In this document: piece after piece, positions 56,521-64,000 of the stretch | How positions within the stretch are numbered: the stretch's first letter is position 1 | Layout: each line of letters opens with the position of its first letter | Source: Bacillus pumilus | GTDB lineage: Bacteria; Bacillota; Bacilli; Bacillales; Bacillaceae | NCBI RefSeq assembly: GCF_009937765.1 | Contig: NZ_CP047089.1 | Span: forward strand, 62,001-126,000 | Length of the DNA stretch: 64,000 nucleotides | Direction of reading: 5' to 3' | Notes under the pieces: model-generated | What the model was told of the DNA's origin: nothing | Seen by the model: only the letters and a program-made list of their open reading frames with translations | The model's database searches: none | Program-made: the position numbers and the translations under genes

Positions 56521-57420
56521 ATGTATTACGATGCACTGAAGACATTTGTGACAGTTGTGGAAGAGAAAAACTTTACAAAGGCAGCCCAAAAGCTGCGAAT
56601 TTCTCAGCCAAGTGTCAGTCTTCATATTAAGAACTTGGAGCAGGAATTCCAGACCGTTCTGCTGAATCGTTCGCCAAAGCAATTAACTGTTACACCAACT
56701 GGGGATATGCTGTACCATCGATCAAAACAAATCATTCGTTTATATGAACAGGCGAAGCAGGATATTTATGAGCATCATCATCTAGCAAGAGGGAAGCTGA
56801 CAATCGGGGCGAGTTTTACGATTGGAGAGTACGTGCTGCCGCAAATATTGGCAGAGTTTCATCAGCTCTATCCGCATGTGGACATTGAGGTGGTCATTGA
56901 TAACACAGAGGCGATCGCCAGTCACGTCCGCTTATTCCATGTCGACATCGGTTTAATCGAAGGACAAACGAATGACAAAGAATTGACAGTAGAAACTTTT
57001 CTAGAAGACGAGCTTTATATCGTTGCACCATTAGATCATCCCTTTGCTAAGAAAAAGGATGTCACGATTGATCAATTGCAAAACGAAACATGGATCACGA
57101 GAGAAGAAGGATCAGGCACCGGAGAATACTTACAGCACGTTCTGAAATCAAATGGACTGAAAGCACGGACGTTTGTGACGTTTAGCAGCAATCAAGCGAT
57201 TAAAGAAGCTGTGATTCATGGAATGGGGCTTTCTGTTTTATCGAAATATGTGCTCCAGCGAGGCAGCATTGGCGGTGAACTGGCGGTCATTTCTGTGAGA
57301 GGAATGGATTTCAAACGAAAATTCTCTTATGTCGAGTCGCCCATGACAGGGGGAAATAAAAATAAAGAATTGCTTGTAGAATTGTTAAGGAAAGAGAGAA
57401 AAGACGCTTCTCCTCAGTAG
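56521..57420 (+). CDS. cysL: LysR-family regulator, CysL-like
   Basis: The 299-residue protein starts at ATG 56521 behind AGGAGAGG; the frame extends 14 codons upstream without support. HTH: FTKAAQKLRISQPSVSLHIKNLE; the effector domain follows from residue 90 (LTIGASFTIGEYVLP). Length and the N-terminal pattern YDALKTFVTVVEEKNFT resemble B. subtilis CysL (YwfK), activator of cysJI for sulfite reduction; that identity is from memory and moderate. No cys genes are adjacent. The stop codon lies within the terminator. Confidence 0.75.
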   Translation: MYYDALKTFVTVVEEKNFTKAAQKLRISQPSVSLHIKNLEQEFQTVLLNRSPKQLTVTPTGDMLYHRSKQIIRLYEQAKQDIYEHHHLARGKLTIGASFTIGEYVLPQILAEFHQLYPHVDIEVVIDNTEAIASHVRLFHVDIGLIEGQTNDKELTVETFLEDELYIVAPLDHPFAKKKDVTIDQLQNETWITREEGSGTGEYLQHVLKSNGLKARTFVTFSSNQAIKEAVIHGMGLSVLSKYVLQRGSIGGELAVISVRGMDFKRKFSYVESPMTGGNKNKELLVELLRKERKDASPQ

Positions 57421-57437
57421 GAGAAACGTCTTTTTTT
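57401..57437. terminator. Bidirectional terminator overlapping the cysL-like stop codon
   Basis: AAGACGCTTCTCCT pairs with AGGAGAAACGTCTT (loop CAGT, one mismatch), followed by T7. Confidence 0.8.
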
Positions 57438-59112
57438 ATAATCCTTTGATGTTGATTTCATCAACTGGAAGGAAGATTTCACCTGTATCTGTGTATTTCA
57501 TGGTAACCTGGTCGCCTTCTTTTAAATAAATGACGAGAGGTTCTTTTTCGGATGACATGGTGTAGCTTTTTCCATCGTCTAGTAGGAAGGTGACGGTTGT
57601 ATAATCGCCGGTCTTTTCTTTATACACTCGTTTGACTTTCCCTGTCGTTTCTTTCTTTTCCTGCTTAGAGGAACTGTTAACGGTACCGCCGCCTTTTTGC
57701 AGAGCTGTCTTATAGGCTCTCAATGCTTCGTTTGGTGTAGAAGCGTACGCAGCGATTTCAGGATTGGCTGCAGACACGATAAAGTAGTTTTGCAGGAAGC
57801 CATTTGAATCGAGAACCGGCGTGAGCCAGCTGGCTTCTCCATAGAAATTATACAGAATCGGCATGCGGCCTTTCCATTTCTTTTCGATGAAACGTTTCTC
57901 AATAATTTGCAGAGCGCCTTGAGAATCCATGTAGGACGCTTCAAGATTTCCGGTATAATAAGTCGCTTTTCCTGTTCGGGCATTTGTCAGGGCATATCCA
58001 AGCATCGAATCAACGCCCTCTTTCGGACTTGTGAAATCTGTGAAGTAGTACATATCTCCTTTTGAATCAAATACTGGACTCACATTGGCTTCTGTTCCTT
58101 CATCTGAAGGCAGCTTCACATCTGACTTTCCAAACATACTGTTCCAGAACCCGTGAATATAGTTTCCGAAATAGCTATTTTGCAGACTAACGGCCTCTGG
58201 TGAAACAGCGCCATCAATAAAAGCAGGTACTTGATCTAGCGAATATTTCTTCGTTGCACCTGTTTTGGCATCAACAACGACTACACCGGAAGCTTTAAAG
58301 CCGTTTCGAGCAGAGATGAAATCGCCATACGTGCGAATGTAATAAGGCTTTCCATCATCATTGATCTCTAGCTGTGTGTCGCCGTAGAAAATCAAATCAG
58401 GGTATTGAAGGCGAATATGCCGCTCAATTTCTTTGTTGAAATAAGAGGAAGGTGTGTACACCATCTCTGTTTTCACAAACTTTGGATTGGCAGATGAGTC
58501 AGTCGCACTTAATGTAAAGTAACCAGGCGTACTCCCTGAACGAATCCATTTAAAGAAATCCGAGAATTCCACTGGGGCGATGTATACATACTCACCGTTG
58601 ACCTTCTGGATTTGCAGGCTGCCAAGCTCATAGTAGCTTGTATTCGGAACCTGTCCGAACGATTTCTTCATTTTGTTTCGCGCAAATTGAGGCGGGACAC
58701 TCGCAGGTGTTTCCGTCTCATCAAACGCTTTGATTTCGACCTTTTGATCCATTTTGGAGACATCAAATTTCTCATTCGCATTAAATAGAAAAGCTGTCGC
58801 CATATAAATGCCGAGCAGTAATAGAATAAGAAACAGCACGCCTTTAATCTTACGCTCCAATCCAACTGATAAAAAGGCGCCTGCTGCTGTCACAACAAGT
58901 CCAATCAACCAGAGGGATGAAGGATTGCGATCCAAATTGGTGATGTAATAGAATACAAAAATTCCGACCATAAACAGTAAAGCAATGCCTGCAATCCACA
59001 TCAGTGGAACCTGCTGTTCTGCCCCTTTTTTTCTAACGATCAACTTGAGCGGCGTGAGCAAGAGGGTCAAGATAAGACCGATCACAACCGAAAATAACAA
59101 AATATATCCCAC
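57436..59112 (-). CDS. Multi-span membrane protein with a large outer domain
   Basis: GTG 59112 has AAAGGAG eight bases upstream and gives 558 residues; a 22-codon longer frame runs through that ribosome site. The N-terminus has about five membrane helices (residues 1-130), followed by an extracytoplasmic domain of some 420 residues with beta-rich repeats (YYELGSLQIQKVNGEYVYIAPVEFSDF, GVVVVDAKTGATKKYSL, SPVFDSKGDMYYFTDF) and a C-terminal OB-like element after a Ser/Lys linker (VKRVYKEKTGDYTTVTFLLDDGKSY). The alternation recalls PepSY/propeller-like domains. I do not recognise the family; single gene. Confidence 0.75.
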   Translation of the reverse strand: MGYILLFSVVIGLILTLLLTPLKLIVRKKGAEQQVPLMWIAGIALLFMVGIFVFYYITNLDRNPSSLWLIGLVVTAAGAFLSVGLERKIKGVLFLILLLLGIYMATAFLFNANEKFDVSKMDQKVEIKAFDETETPASVPPQFARNKMKKSFGQVPNTSYYELGSLQIQKVNGEYVYIAPVEFSDFFKWIRSGSTPGYFTLSATDSSANPKFVKTEMVYTPSSYFNKEIERHIRLQYPDLIFYGDTQLEINDDGKPYYIRTYGDFISARNGFKASGVVVVDAKTGATKKYSLDQVPAFIDGAVSPEAVSLQNSYFGNYIHGFWNSMFGKSDVKLPSDEGTEANVSPVFDSKGDMYYFTDFTSPKEGVDSMLGYALTNARTGKATYYTGNLEASYMDSQGALQIIEKRFIEKKWKGRMPILYNFYGEASWLTPVLDSNGFLQNYFIVSAANPEIAAYASTPNEALRAYKTALQKGGGTVNSSSKQEKKETTGKVKRVYKEKTGDYTTVTFLLDDGKSYTMSSEKEPLVIYLKEGDQVTMKYTDTGEIFLPVDEINIKGL

Positions 59113-59194
59113 AAACAGATCTCCTTTCAAATCAATCACTCTTTTAGTATATACGAGTGAGACGGGGAAAAGATTCATCGAACAGAAGGTTCAG

Positions 59195-59605
59195 CTAAAT
59201 GCCAATCGAGTCGATGGCGGATTGAACATCTTCTTTCAGTTCGTAAAACTTAAGTCTTTGTTCGATTTTCTCTGTTAAGGCGTCAATGGCTTGTCCTGAC
59301 ATATGTGAATGAATACGCTTGTGATGTTTATACACTTTGTTCTGAAGTTCATCAATGAGATCTAAAATTTTTCCCGCTTCTTGTCGGTCTTCTGCAAATT
59401 CAAGTTGAAGCTGATGCCGGATGGCTCTAATTAGCGCTGTTTTCTGCTCTTCTTTGATCTTTGCTTTCAAAGCAGCCAGCTCTGCAGGTGTCATGTCCTC
59501 AGTGTGAAAGTTTGCTTGAGAAAAAACGGAGCTTGATGTATGCGTATCTGTCATTCGTTGCAAAAAACGGTCTGCATCTGTTGGTTGTTTCTTTGAAAAT
59601 TCCAT
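59195..59605 (-). CDS. Small helical protein, likely helper of the lipase-like effector
   Basis: The 136-residue product is hydrophilic and almost wholly alpha-helical after residue 35 (MTPAELAALKAKIKEEQKTALIRAI; ILDLIDELQNKVYKHHKRIHSHM), with no signal peptide or membrane segment. Near its end is FYELKEDVQSAID, containing a YxxxE motif like the T7SS export signal. It starts 12 bases after the stop of the lipase-like gene, with AAGGAG upstream, so the two are co-translated. By position and composition it may be an adaptor/chaperone comparable to the Lap or Tla partners of LXG and TslA substrates. No sequence family is recognised. Confidence 0.7.
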   Translation of the reverse strand: MEFSKKQPTDADRFLQRMTDTHTSSSVFSQANFHTEDMTPAELAALKAKIKEEQKTALIRAIRHQLQLEFAEDRQEAGKILDLIDELQNKVYKHHKRIHSHMSGQAIDALTEKIEQRLKFYELKEDVQSAIDSIGI

Positions 59606-59617
59606 TCCTCGTTCTCC

Positions 59618-61102
59618 TTATGAAATGCCCATATTCTTTGCTAAGGCTGTATCTGCATCATGGTATTCTTTTCCTAGATGGCTCATATCATCTGATATTG
59701 AGTCCAGCCACCTTTTTATATTCATCGCACTATCAATCGCTGTATCATACTCTTTGACGGAATAGAACTCATTCTCAAGTCCCTCCGTTTTTAAATGACG
59801 AATCACGGCACCCACATCAGAAGCCGTCAGCTGATCATAGGAACCAAAGCCAACGATCTGTTTGTATCTCGAGCGTACCCGTTCCACAGACTGGTCCACT
59901 TTGTCATCGAGCTTCTCGATTTTGCGAATAATTTTCTGCATATGGTGCTCGGCATATGTCGAGAATTTACGACCTGTGTTCATGAGAACATGGGACTTGA
60001 TTAAAATTGCCACCACACTTTGCGAATGAACATTCGACTGACTTAATTGATGTAGCATGGCGGCAGTGAGAGAAGGATTTTTTCTCAACATATCATCAAT
60101 GGTTTCAACGGAGCCATCTGATGAAAAGGCATACCGATCTAAGCCATGGCTGCCAGCAATGGCTTCAAGAAACAAATTTGCATCCAATGAAGGATTTACG
60201 CTCATTGCCCGATTGAGGAGATTTTTCATAAATTGGACGGCTTTGGAGGGGTCCTCGGAGTAATCGACGCCTTCAGGTAAAGCGGCATCATACATCACTT
60301 TCACACGACCGATTTCTGTCGTATGTCGATTTAAAAGAGAAAGCCCGTCATTGAGATTGATATATTCTGTTAATCTACTACGGTAATCACCTTTTAATGC
60401 TTTGGCTTGGAGGCCGTCCGATAGATTGGGGTAAATATTCGGATTCTCAAAGGTGACCCCGCCTTTAATAAAATCATTTTTAACAAGAACGTAGGACGCA
60501 TTCGATCCGCCAAGTGAATGCCCTGTCACATACATCTTGGCATTTGGCATTTTCTTATGTATTTCTTTCGCATACCGATCCGCTTGAACCATTTGATTCT
60601 CTGCACCATGTTCAAAGGGAATATTCTTAATCAAATACTTTGTATCTGATATCAGCCAATCTTGCACAACCTCATTTGTATAGGTCGTTGTCCCTGTCGC
60701 CACCTTCGTCGTAATTTCCTTTGACGTCTGTGACTGACGAAAAGGAGGCAGCTTCGTCAAAATGGTAGAAAGAAGATCATCTGACTCTTTTTTTCCATGT
60801 TTTTTAATGGTATCTTTATATTGGCCAGCGCCAATCGGTTCTGACCCGCGGTAGGCGATGACTGCGTTTTTGATTTTGGTGAGGTCTTTGCCTTTACCGG
60901 ATCTAATAAAGTCATCTTTTGATACAAGAGTTAGTGAGTTAAGCCCTTTTTCTGTTTCTTTATAGTCAACCACATACATTTTCCTGCCATGGCTTATAAC
61001 TATGTCACTAGACTTCTTGTAATTATCTATTTTATAAGATGCATTGGAAATAAAATTATAGTCTTTGTCGTTAAGCTGAAAGCGGGATATGTTTTTAGAC
61101 AA
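59618..61102 (-). CDS. Lipase-fold protein with helical C-terminus, candidate T7SS effector
   Basis: TTG 61102 lies eight bases after AGGAG and gives 494 residues (the GTG at 61111 overlaps that site). Residues about 75-330 form an alpha/beta-hydrolase of the lipase class 3/DUF2974 kind: AVIAYRGSE, the nucleophile elbow TGHSLGGSNA (Ser about 196), Asp about 252 in NLNDGLSLL, and His about 319 in AGSHGLDRY. There is no signal peptide. The C-terminal 120 residues are helical and end with WLDSISDDMSHLGKEYHDADTALAK, containing YxxxD (YHDAD), a type VII secretion hallmark. Toxic domain first and secretion helices last is the reverse of LXG toxins and like the staphylococcal lipase TslA. Secretion is inferred. 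Confidence 0.75.
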   Translation of the reverse strand: MSKNISRFQLNDKDYNFISNASYKIDNYKKSSDIVISHGRKMYVVDYKETEKGLNSLTLVSKDDFIRSGKGKDLTKIKNAVIAYRGSEPIGAGQYKDTIKKHGKKESDDLLSTILTKLPPFRQSQTSKEITTKVATGTTTYTNEVVQDWLISDTKYLIKNIPFEHGAENQMVQADRYAKEIHKKMPNAKMYVTGHSLGGSNASYVLVKNDFIKGGVTFENPNIYPNLSDGLQAKALKGDYRSRLTEYINLNDGLSLLNRHTTEIGRVKVMYDAALPEGVDYSEDPSKAVQFMKNLLNRAMSVNPSLDANLFLEAIAGSHGLDRYAFSSDGSVETIDDMLRKNPSLTAAMLHQLSQSNVHSQSVVAILIKSHVLMNTGRKFSTYAEHHMQKIIRKIEKLDDKVDQSVERVRSRYKQIVGFGSYDQLTASDVGAVIRHLKTEGLENEFYSVKEYDTAIDSAMNIKRWLDSISDDMSHLGKEYHDADTALAKNMGIS

Positions 61103-61212
61103 AATTGTCACTCCTGTAATATTTATCTTAAATATTATAAGTTAAAATATAATAAATATCTATAAGAAGAGCGAATCTATCAATTAAAATATTTAAAGGT
61201 GGATATTTTTTA

Positions 61213-61713
61213 ATGAAAAACACATTGAAAATTGTATTTATTTTGTTTACTATCGTTATCATTTTGGTAGTGGCACTTATACTACAACAAGTTAAGGAAA
61301 AAAAATCAAGTGATTCAGGAGGTAAGAGTACCGTGCAAGAGAAAAGCGATCAAGAAAAGGCCGAAGAATTCGCAGAAAAGATGAAACCAAAAATTGAAGA
61401 ACGTTTACATGAAGAAGATATTCACAATTTTATCAAAACCATCACATTTAAAAAAAATGTATCTATAAGCCCTATGGGTTATGTCACAGTTGATGGATAT
61501 ATAAATAATGAGCCTGATAAATATCATTTTTCTGCATCATTAATATACAAATCTAATGAAATAGGTTCGATGAGTCATTCCCCTGATTTATCAGATCGCT
61601 TTATAGACTGGGATGAATATAAAGATGAACCTAAAGTTAAAGAGGATTATCTTAAAAGCTTCACCGAAAAAGAACGCGAACAATATCTGAAAGACATTGG
61701 AGAAAAAGAGTAA
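61213..61713 (+). CDS. Membrane-anchored protein, candidate immunity protein
   Basis: The 166-residue product has a basic start, one membrane helix (residues about 7-26, IVFILFTIVIILVVALILQQV), a Ser/Lys linker and an outer alpha/beta domain (FIKTITFKKNVSISPMGYVTVDGYINNEPDKYHFSASL, SPDLSDRFIDWDEYK). The outer domain recalls DUF1433-type lipoproteins that can act as immunity to T7SS effectors; this is a weak resemblance from memory. It is divergent from the lipase-like gene across 110 AT-rich bases. AAGGTGG precedes the ATG. There is no lipobox cysteine. Confidence 0.65.
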   Translation: MKNTLKIVFILFTIVIILVVALILQQVKEKKSSDSGGKSTVQEKSDQEKAEEFAEKMKPKIEERLHEEDIHNFIKTITFKKNVSISPMGYVTVDGYINNEPDKYHFSASLIYKSNEIGSMSHSPDLSDRFIDWDEYKDEPKVKEDYLKSFTEKEREQYLKDIGEKE

Positions 61714-61807
61714 TAAGATCAACCTGGTAATGTTCCCTAAATAGTTGAAACAAGCATATGCTATCATTCCCCTAACAACACTTTCAAATAAGGGAGAGAT
61801 TTCAAAC

Positions 61808-62743
61808 ATGGCAAATAAAAAGAAATTGATCTTGGATGTAGACACTGGAATTGATGATGCGATTGGTATTTTGCTTGCAGTGAAAAGTCAGCAGTTTGAT
61901 ATGTTGGGGATGACAACGGTGTGTGGGAATGTGTCTGTCGATGCGGCTACATTGAATACGTGTAAAGTGCTTGAGCTGGTTGAGGCAGATGATATTCCTG
62001 TCATCAAAGGTTCAGCAACGCCTCTTTTAAGAGCGCCTCATTATGAACATCGGGTACACGGAGAGGATGGGATTGGCGGTGCTTTAAAGGATGTCGAGCC
62101 TAAGAAGACCGCAGATGCTGGTTTTGCGCCTGATTTTATCATTGACCAAGTGATGCAGTATTCGAAGCAGGTTACGCTTGTGTTGACAGGACCTTTAACG
62201 AATTTAGCCCTTGCAGTGAAAAAGTGTCCTGAGCTGATTCATCATGTGAAAGAAGTCATTTTTATGGGCGGTGTCGTGCAGGGTCAGGGGAATGTCACGC
62301 CGGTAGCGGAATTTAATACATATGCAGACCCAGAAGCGGCAAAGCTAGTGCTGGATGCAGGGTTCCCTACATTAACTCAAGTGGGATTAGATGTCACGAG
62401 AAAGGTCTTGCTTACGGATGAAAGAATCGATGCGATTCAGAATGAAACGTTAGCCCATTACATTAGAGAGAGCACAAGCATTTACCGGCAGCGCTATTTT
62501 GAGCGGAATGGTTTGTGGGCGTGTGCCATGCATGATCCGCTTGCTGTCAGTCTCGCCATTGACAAGCAACTCGTGAGCACACAGGCTTTTCATGTGGACG
62601 TCGAGACGAAGAGTGAGTTTTGTGATGGACAGATGATCTGTGATTTTCAGCATCAATGGAAGAAAGAGCGCAATGTTCAAGTATGTACGGATGTAGATGC
62701 TGACGCTTTCTTTGATTTATTGATCAATACAATGAATGCTTAA
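61808..62743 (+). CDS. Inosine-uridine-type nucleoside hydrolase
   Basis: The 311-residue enzyme starts at ATG 61808 behind AAGGGAGAG. It carries the calcium-binding DVDTGIDDA motif at residues 9-17, the TTVCGN strand, NFNTY-like EFNTYADPEAA (about 165), and the catalytic His in AMHDPLAV (about 240). It hydrolyses the N-glycosidic bond of ribonucleosides to base and ribose in the cytoplasm. Specificity (RihA/B/C-like) cannot be read. It is a single gene ended by a strong terminator. Confidence 0.92.
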   Translation: MANKKKLILDVDTGIDDAIGILLAVKSQQFDMLGMTTVCGNVSVDAATLNTCKVLELVEADDIPVIKGSATPLLRAPHYEHRVHGEDGIGGALKDVEPKKTADAGFAPDFIIDQVMQYSKQVTLVLTGPLTNLALAVKKCPELIHHVKEVIFMGGVVQGQGNVTPVAEFNTYADPEAAKLVLDAGFPTLTQVGLDVTRKVLLTDERIDAIQNETLAHYIRESTSIYRQRYFERNGLWACAMHDPLAVSLAIDKQLVSTQAFHVDVETKSEFCDGQMICDFQHQWKKERNVQVCTDVDADAFFDLLINTMNA

Positions 62744-62776
62744 AAAAGAAGTCTGTGCAAACAGGCTTCTTTTTTA
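62742..62776 (+). terminator. Terminator of the nucleoside hydrolase gene
   Basis: AAAAAAGAAGTCTGT pairs with ACAGGCTTCTTTTTT (one G-U pair) across GCAA. Confidence 0.85.
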
Positions 62777-62834
62777 TAAGATGGGAACATGAGGAAATGT
62801 ATGCGTTCACATGAATAGGGAGGAGTGAAGTCAA

Positions 62835-63692
62835 TTGGCTTCTGTTAGTTTAAGTAGTATTGAAAAAATACGAGCAGCAAGCAGAGGATTGCCGCCAAAG
62901 CTCAAAGCAATTGCAGAGCATATTACGAGTGAGCCCCGCGACATCATCCATTTGTCTATTGTCGAGCTTGCGAAAAAAACTGCAAGCTCAGAGGCAACGA
63001 TTTTTCGTCTTTGTAAAAGGCTTGGATTTGAGGGCTTTCAAGATTTGAAGATTGCTATTGCCCAGGAAATAGACCAAACAAAGCCTAATTATGTAGATGA
63101 AGAAATGAGTCTTGATGATGATATGGCTGTTTTTATGCAAAAGGTTTTTCAGACGAATATATCTGCATTAAAGGATAGCTTTCAATTGTTGAATCCAGAG
63201 GATGTAGAAAAGGCCATACAAATCATTCATGAAGCAAAACGCTTAGAGTTTTATGGGAGTGGTGGGTCTGGCCTCATTGCGACTGACGCTTTTCATAAAT
63301 TTATGAGGACTGGCATCAACTGTATTGTTCACACAGATTCCCACTTTCAAGCAATGTCTGCTGGTCTTCTTGATCAGCATAGTACAGTGATCGGTATTTC
63401 TCATTCTGGACGTAATAAAGATTTGCTCGATGCGATGAAAACTGCAAAGAGCAAAGGAGCTAAAACCATTGGTATTACAAGCTATCAACGCTCTCCATTG
63501 AGCCAGCTTGCAGATGTCACGTTGTATACAGCAACGCAAGAAACGGCTTTTCGAACAGAAGCGATGTCCGCAAGACTTGCTCAGCTGACGGTCATTGACG
63601 TTCTATATTTTGCACTTGCTCACTTAAGGCAACAGGAGACCATAACAAATTTAAAGCAAATGCGTGAAACCATTTCACAAAAAAGGGTGTGA
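62835..63692 (+). CDS. RpiR/MurR-family regulator of gluconate use
   Basis: The 285-residue protein starts at TTG 62835 behind GGGAGGAG. It has an N-terminal RpiR HTH domain (residues 1-80, IVELAKKTASSEATIFRLCKRLGFEGFQDLKI) and a C-terminal SIS phosphosugar-binding domain (YGSGGSGLIATDAFHKF, GISHSGRNKDLLDAM). RpiR proteins sense phosphorylated sugars such as 6-phosphogluconate. It is followed after 184 bases by a gluconokinase gene, the likely target; the gap contains an inverted repeat and a good promoter. Confidence 0.88.
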   Translation: MASVSLSSIEKIRAASRGLPPKLKAIAEHITSEPRDIIHLSIVELAKKTASSEATIFRLCKRLGFEGFQDLKIAIAQEIDQTKPNYVDEEMSLDDDMAVFMQKVFQTNISALKDSFQLLNPEDVEKAIQIIHEAKRLEFYGSGGSGLIATDAFHKFMRTGINCIVHTDSHFQAMSAGLLDQHSTVIGISHSGRNKDLLDAMKTAKSKGAKTIGITSYQRSPLSQLADVTLYTATQETAFRTEAMSARLAQLTVIDVLYFALAHLRQQETITNLKQMRETISQKRV

Positions 63693-63757
63693 TGGTTCCA
63701 AAAATAAATTTTTCTGATAATGAAAAATGCTGTTGTGGTAACGATTGTGAGCTTTTT

Positions 63758-63781
63758 ACTGAAAATAATTTTCTTTTCAGT
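63758..63781. promoter_or_regulatory. Candidate RpiR operator
   Basis: ACTGAAAA-TAATTTTC-TTTTCAGT, with the nested palindrome GAAAAT-A-ATTTTC, ends two bases before the -35 of the next promoter. Confidence 0.5.
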
Positions 63782-63783
63782 CG

Positions 63784-63812
63784 TTGAATGTCGAAAAAAT
63801 TATTTTTATAAT
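63784..63812 (+). promoter_or_regulatory. Sigma-A promoter of the gluconokinase gene
   Basis: TTGAAT and a perfect TATAAT with a 17-base spacer; about 65 bases before the start codon. Confidence 0.7.
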
Positions 63813-63876
63813 GGGATTTAACAGGCAATTTAAAACTACATATGTGACTTCAAATCAATGATTGGGCGTGATACAG

Positions 63877-64000
63877 ATGAAGGGGAACCAGGCGGTAATT
63901 GGTTTGGATATTGGAACAACAAGTACAAAGGCGGTTCTGTTTGGACCTCAGGGGAAAGTATTAGCGAAGCATTCAGTTCCTTATGAGCTCATTCAGCCCC
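63877..64000 (+). CDS. gntK: FGGY-family carbohydrate kinase, probably gluconokinase, 3' end outside window
   Basis: Only the first 41 codons are present. They read MKGNQAVIGLDIGTTSTKAV onward with FGPQGKVLAKHSVPY, the phosphate-1 motif of the ASKHA/FGGY kinases, and match the start of Bacillus gluconokinases. The ribosome site is weak (GGGCGTGAT). Position after an RpiR regulator suggests a gluconate operon continuing beyond the window. Xylulokinase or another FGGY kinase cannot be excluded from this fragment. Confidence 0.7.
   Translation, partial: MKGNQAVIGLDIGTTSTKAVLFGPQGKVLAKHSVPYELIQP

Noticed and set aside
59112..59178. Longer start for the 558-residue membrane protein
   Set aside because: The extra codons include the AAAGGAG ribosome site of GTG 59112.

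Overview
The window reads as chromosomal DNA of a Bacillus, most likely of the B. pumilus/safensis/altitudinis group. The grounds are strong AGGAGG-type ribosome sites, frequent GTG/TTG starts, cre-like catabolite sites, a Rap/Phr pair, a LicT-type antitermination operon and a galactan (gan) operon that resembles B. subtilis in sequence but not in gene order. I saw no rRNA, tRNA, CRISPR array, transposase or prophage. Species assignment is inference.

Layout. 1-11.2 kb: a 5'-truncated superfamily I helicase, a large helical protein of unknown function, an MBL-fold hydrolase, a tandem pair of 80-residue paralogues, a LURP-one-like protein, LysR and PhzF genes, and two secreted proteins (one with Ig-like repeats, one possibly a helveticin-like propeller). 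11.2-16.3 kb: a GntR regulator divergent from a GH1 6-phospho-beta-glucosidase, a hidden 53-residue membrane protein, a TerA-like protein, a broken small gene and an anchored coiled-coil/OB-like protein. 16.5-21.5 kb: a quinate/shikimate-type dehydrogenase with two paralogous MFS carriers and a LacI regulator. 21.7-28.3 kb: a glycine riboswitch driving a CycA-like permease, an XRE/DUF3169 pair, a Nudix hydrolase, a PadR/DUF4188 pair and a tandem pair of membrane-anchored paralogues, the first apparently frameshifted at an A9 tract.

28.4-34.7 kb: a complete beta-glucoside operon (cre, promoter, RAT/terminator, PTS EIIBCA, GH1, LicT-like antiterminator), then rap-phr. 34.7-39.9 kb: a TetR-controlled MFS + FtsX permease + ATPase operon with matching operators in front of regulator and operon. 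39.9-46.8 kb: cdaR-gntP-glxK (glycerate use) with shared palindromes and a cre, a PhnA/YjdM protein, and a BcrA-like ABC exporter. 46.8-57.4 kb: a CitMHS carrier, the gan operon ganS-P-Q-B-A with ganR, and a CysL-like regulator. 57.4-64 kb: a membrane protein, a probable type VII-secreted lipase module, a nucleoside hydrolase, and an RpiR regulator followed by the start of a gluconokinase gene.

Much of the window is sugar and organic-acid uptake tied together by CcpA (cre sites at bgl, gntP, cit and gan) with local regulators. The candidate least explained by standard annotation is the 59.2-61.7 kb cluster: a lipase-fold protein with an N-terminal catalytic domain and a helical C-terminus carrying a YxxxD motif, a tightly coupled small helical partner carrying YxxxE, and a divergent membrane-anchored protein. 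This looks like a reverse-architecture T7SS lipase toxin with helper and immunity protein. Many start codons were moved from the longest open frame to the codon with a proper ribosome site; each case is explained in its entry.
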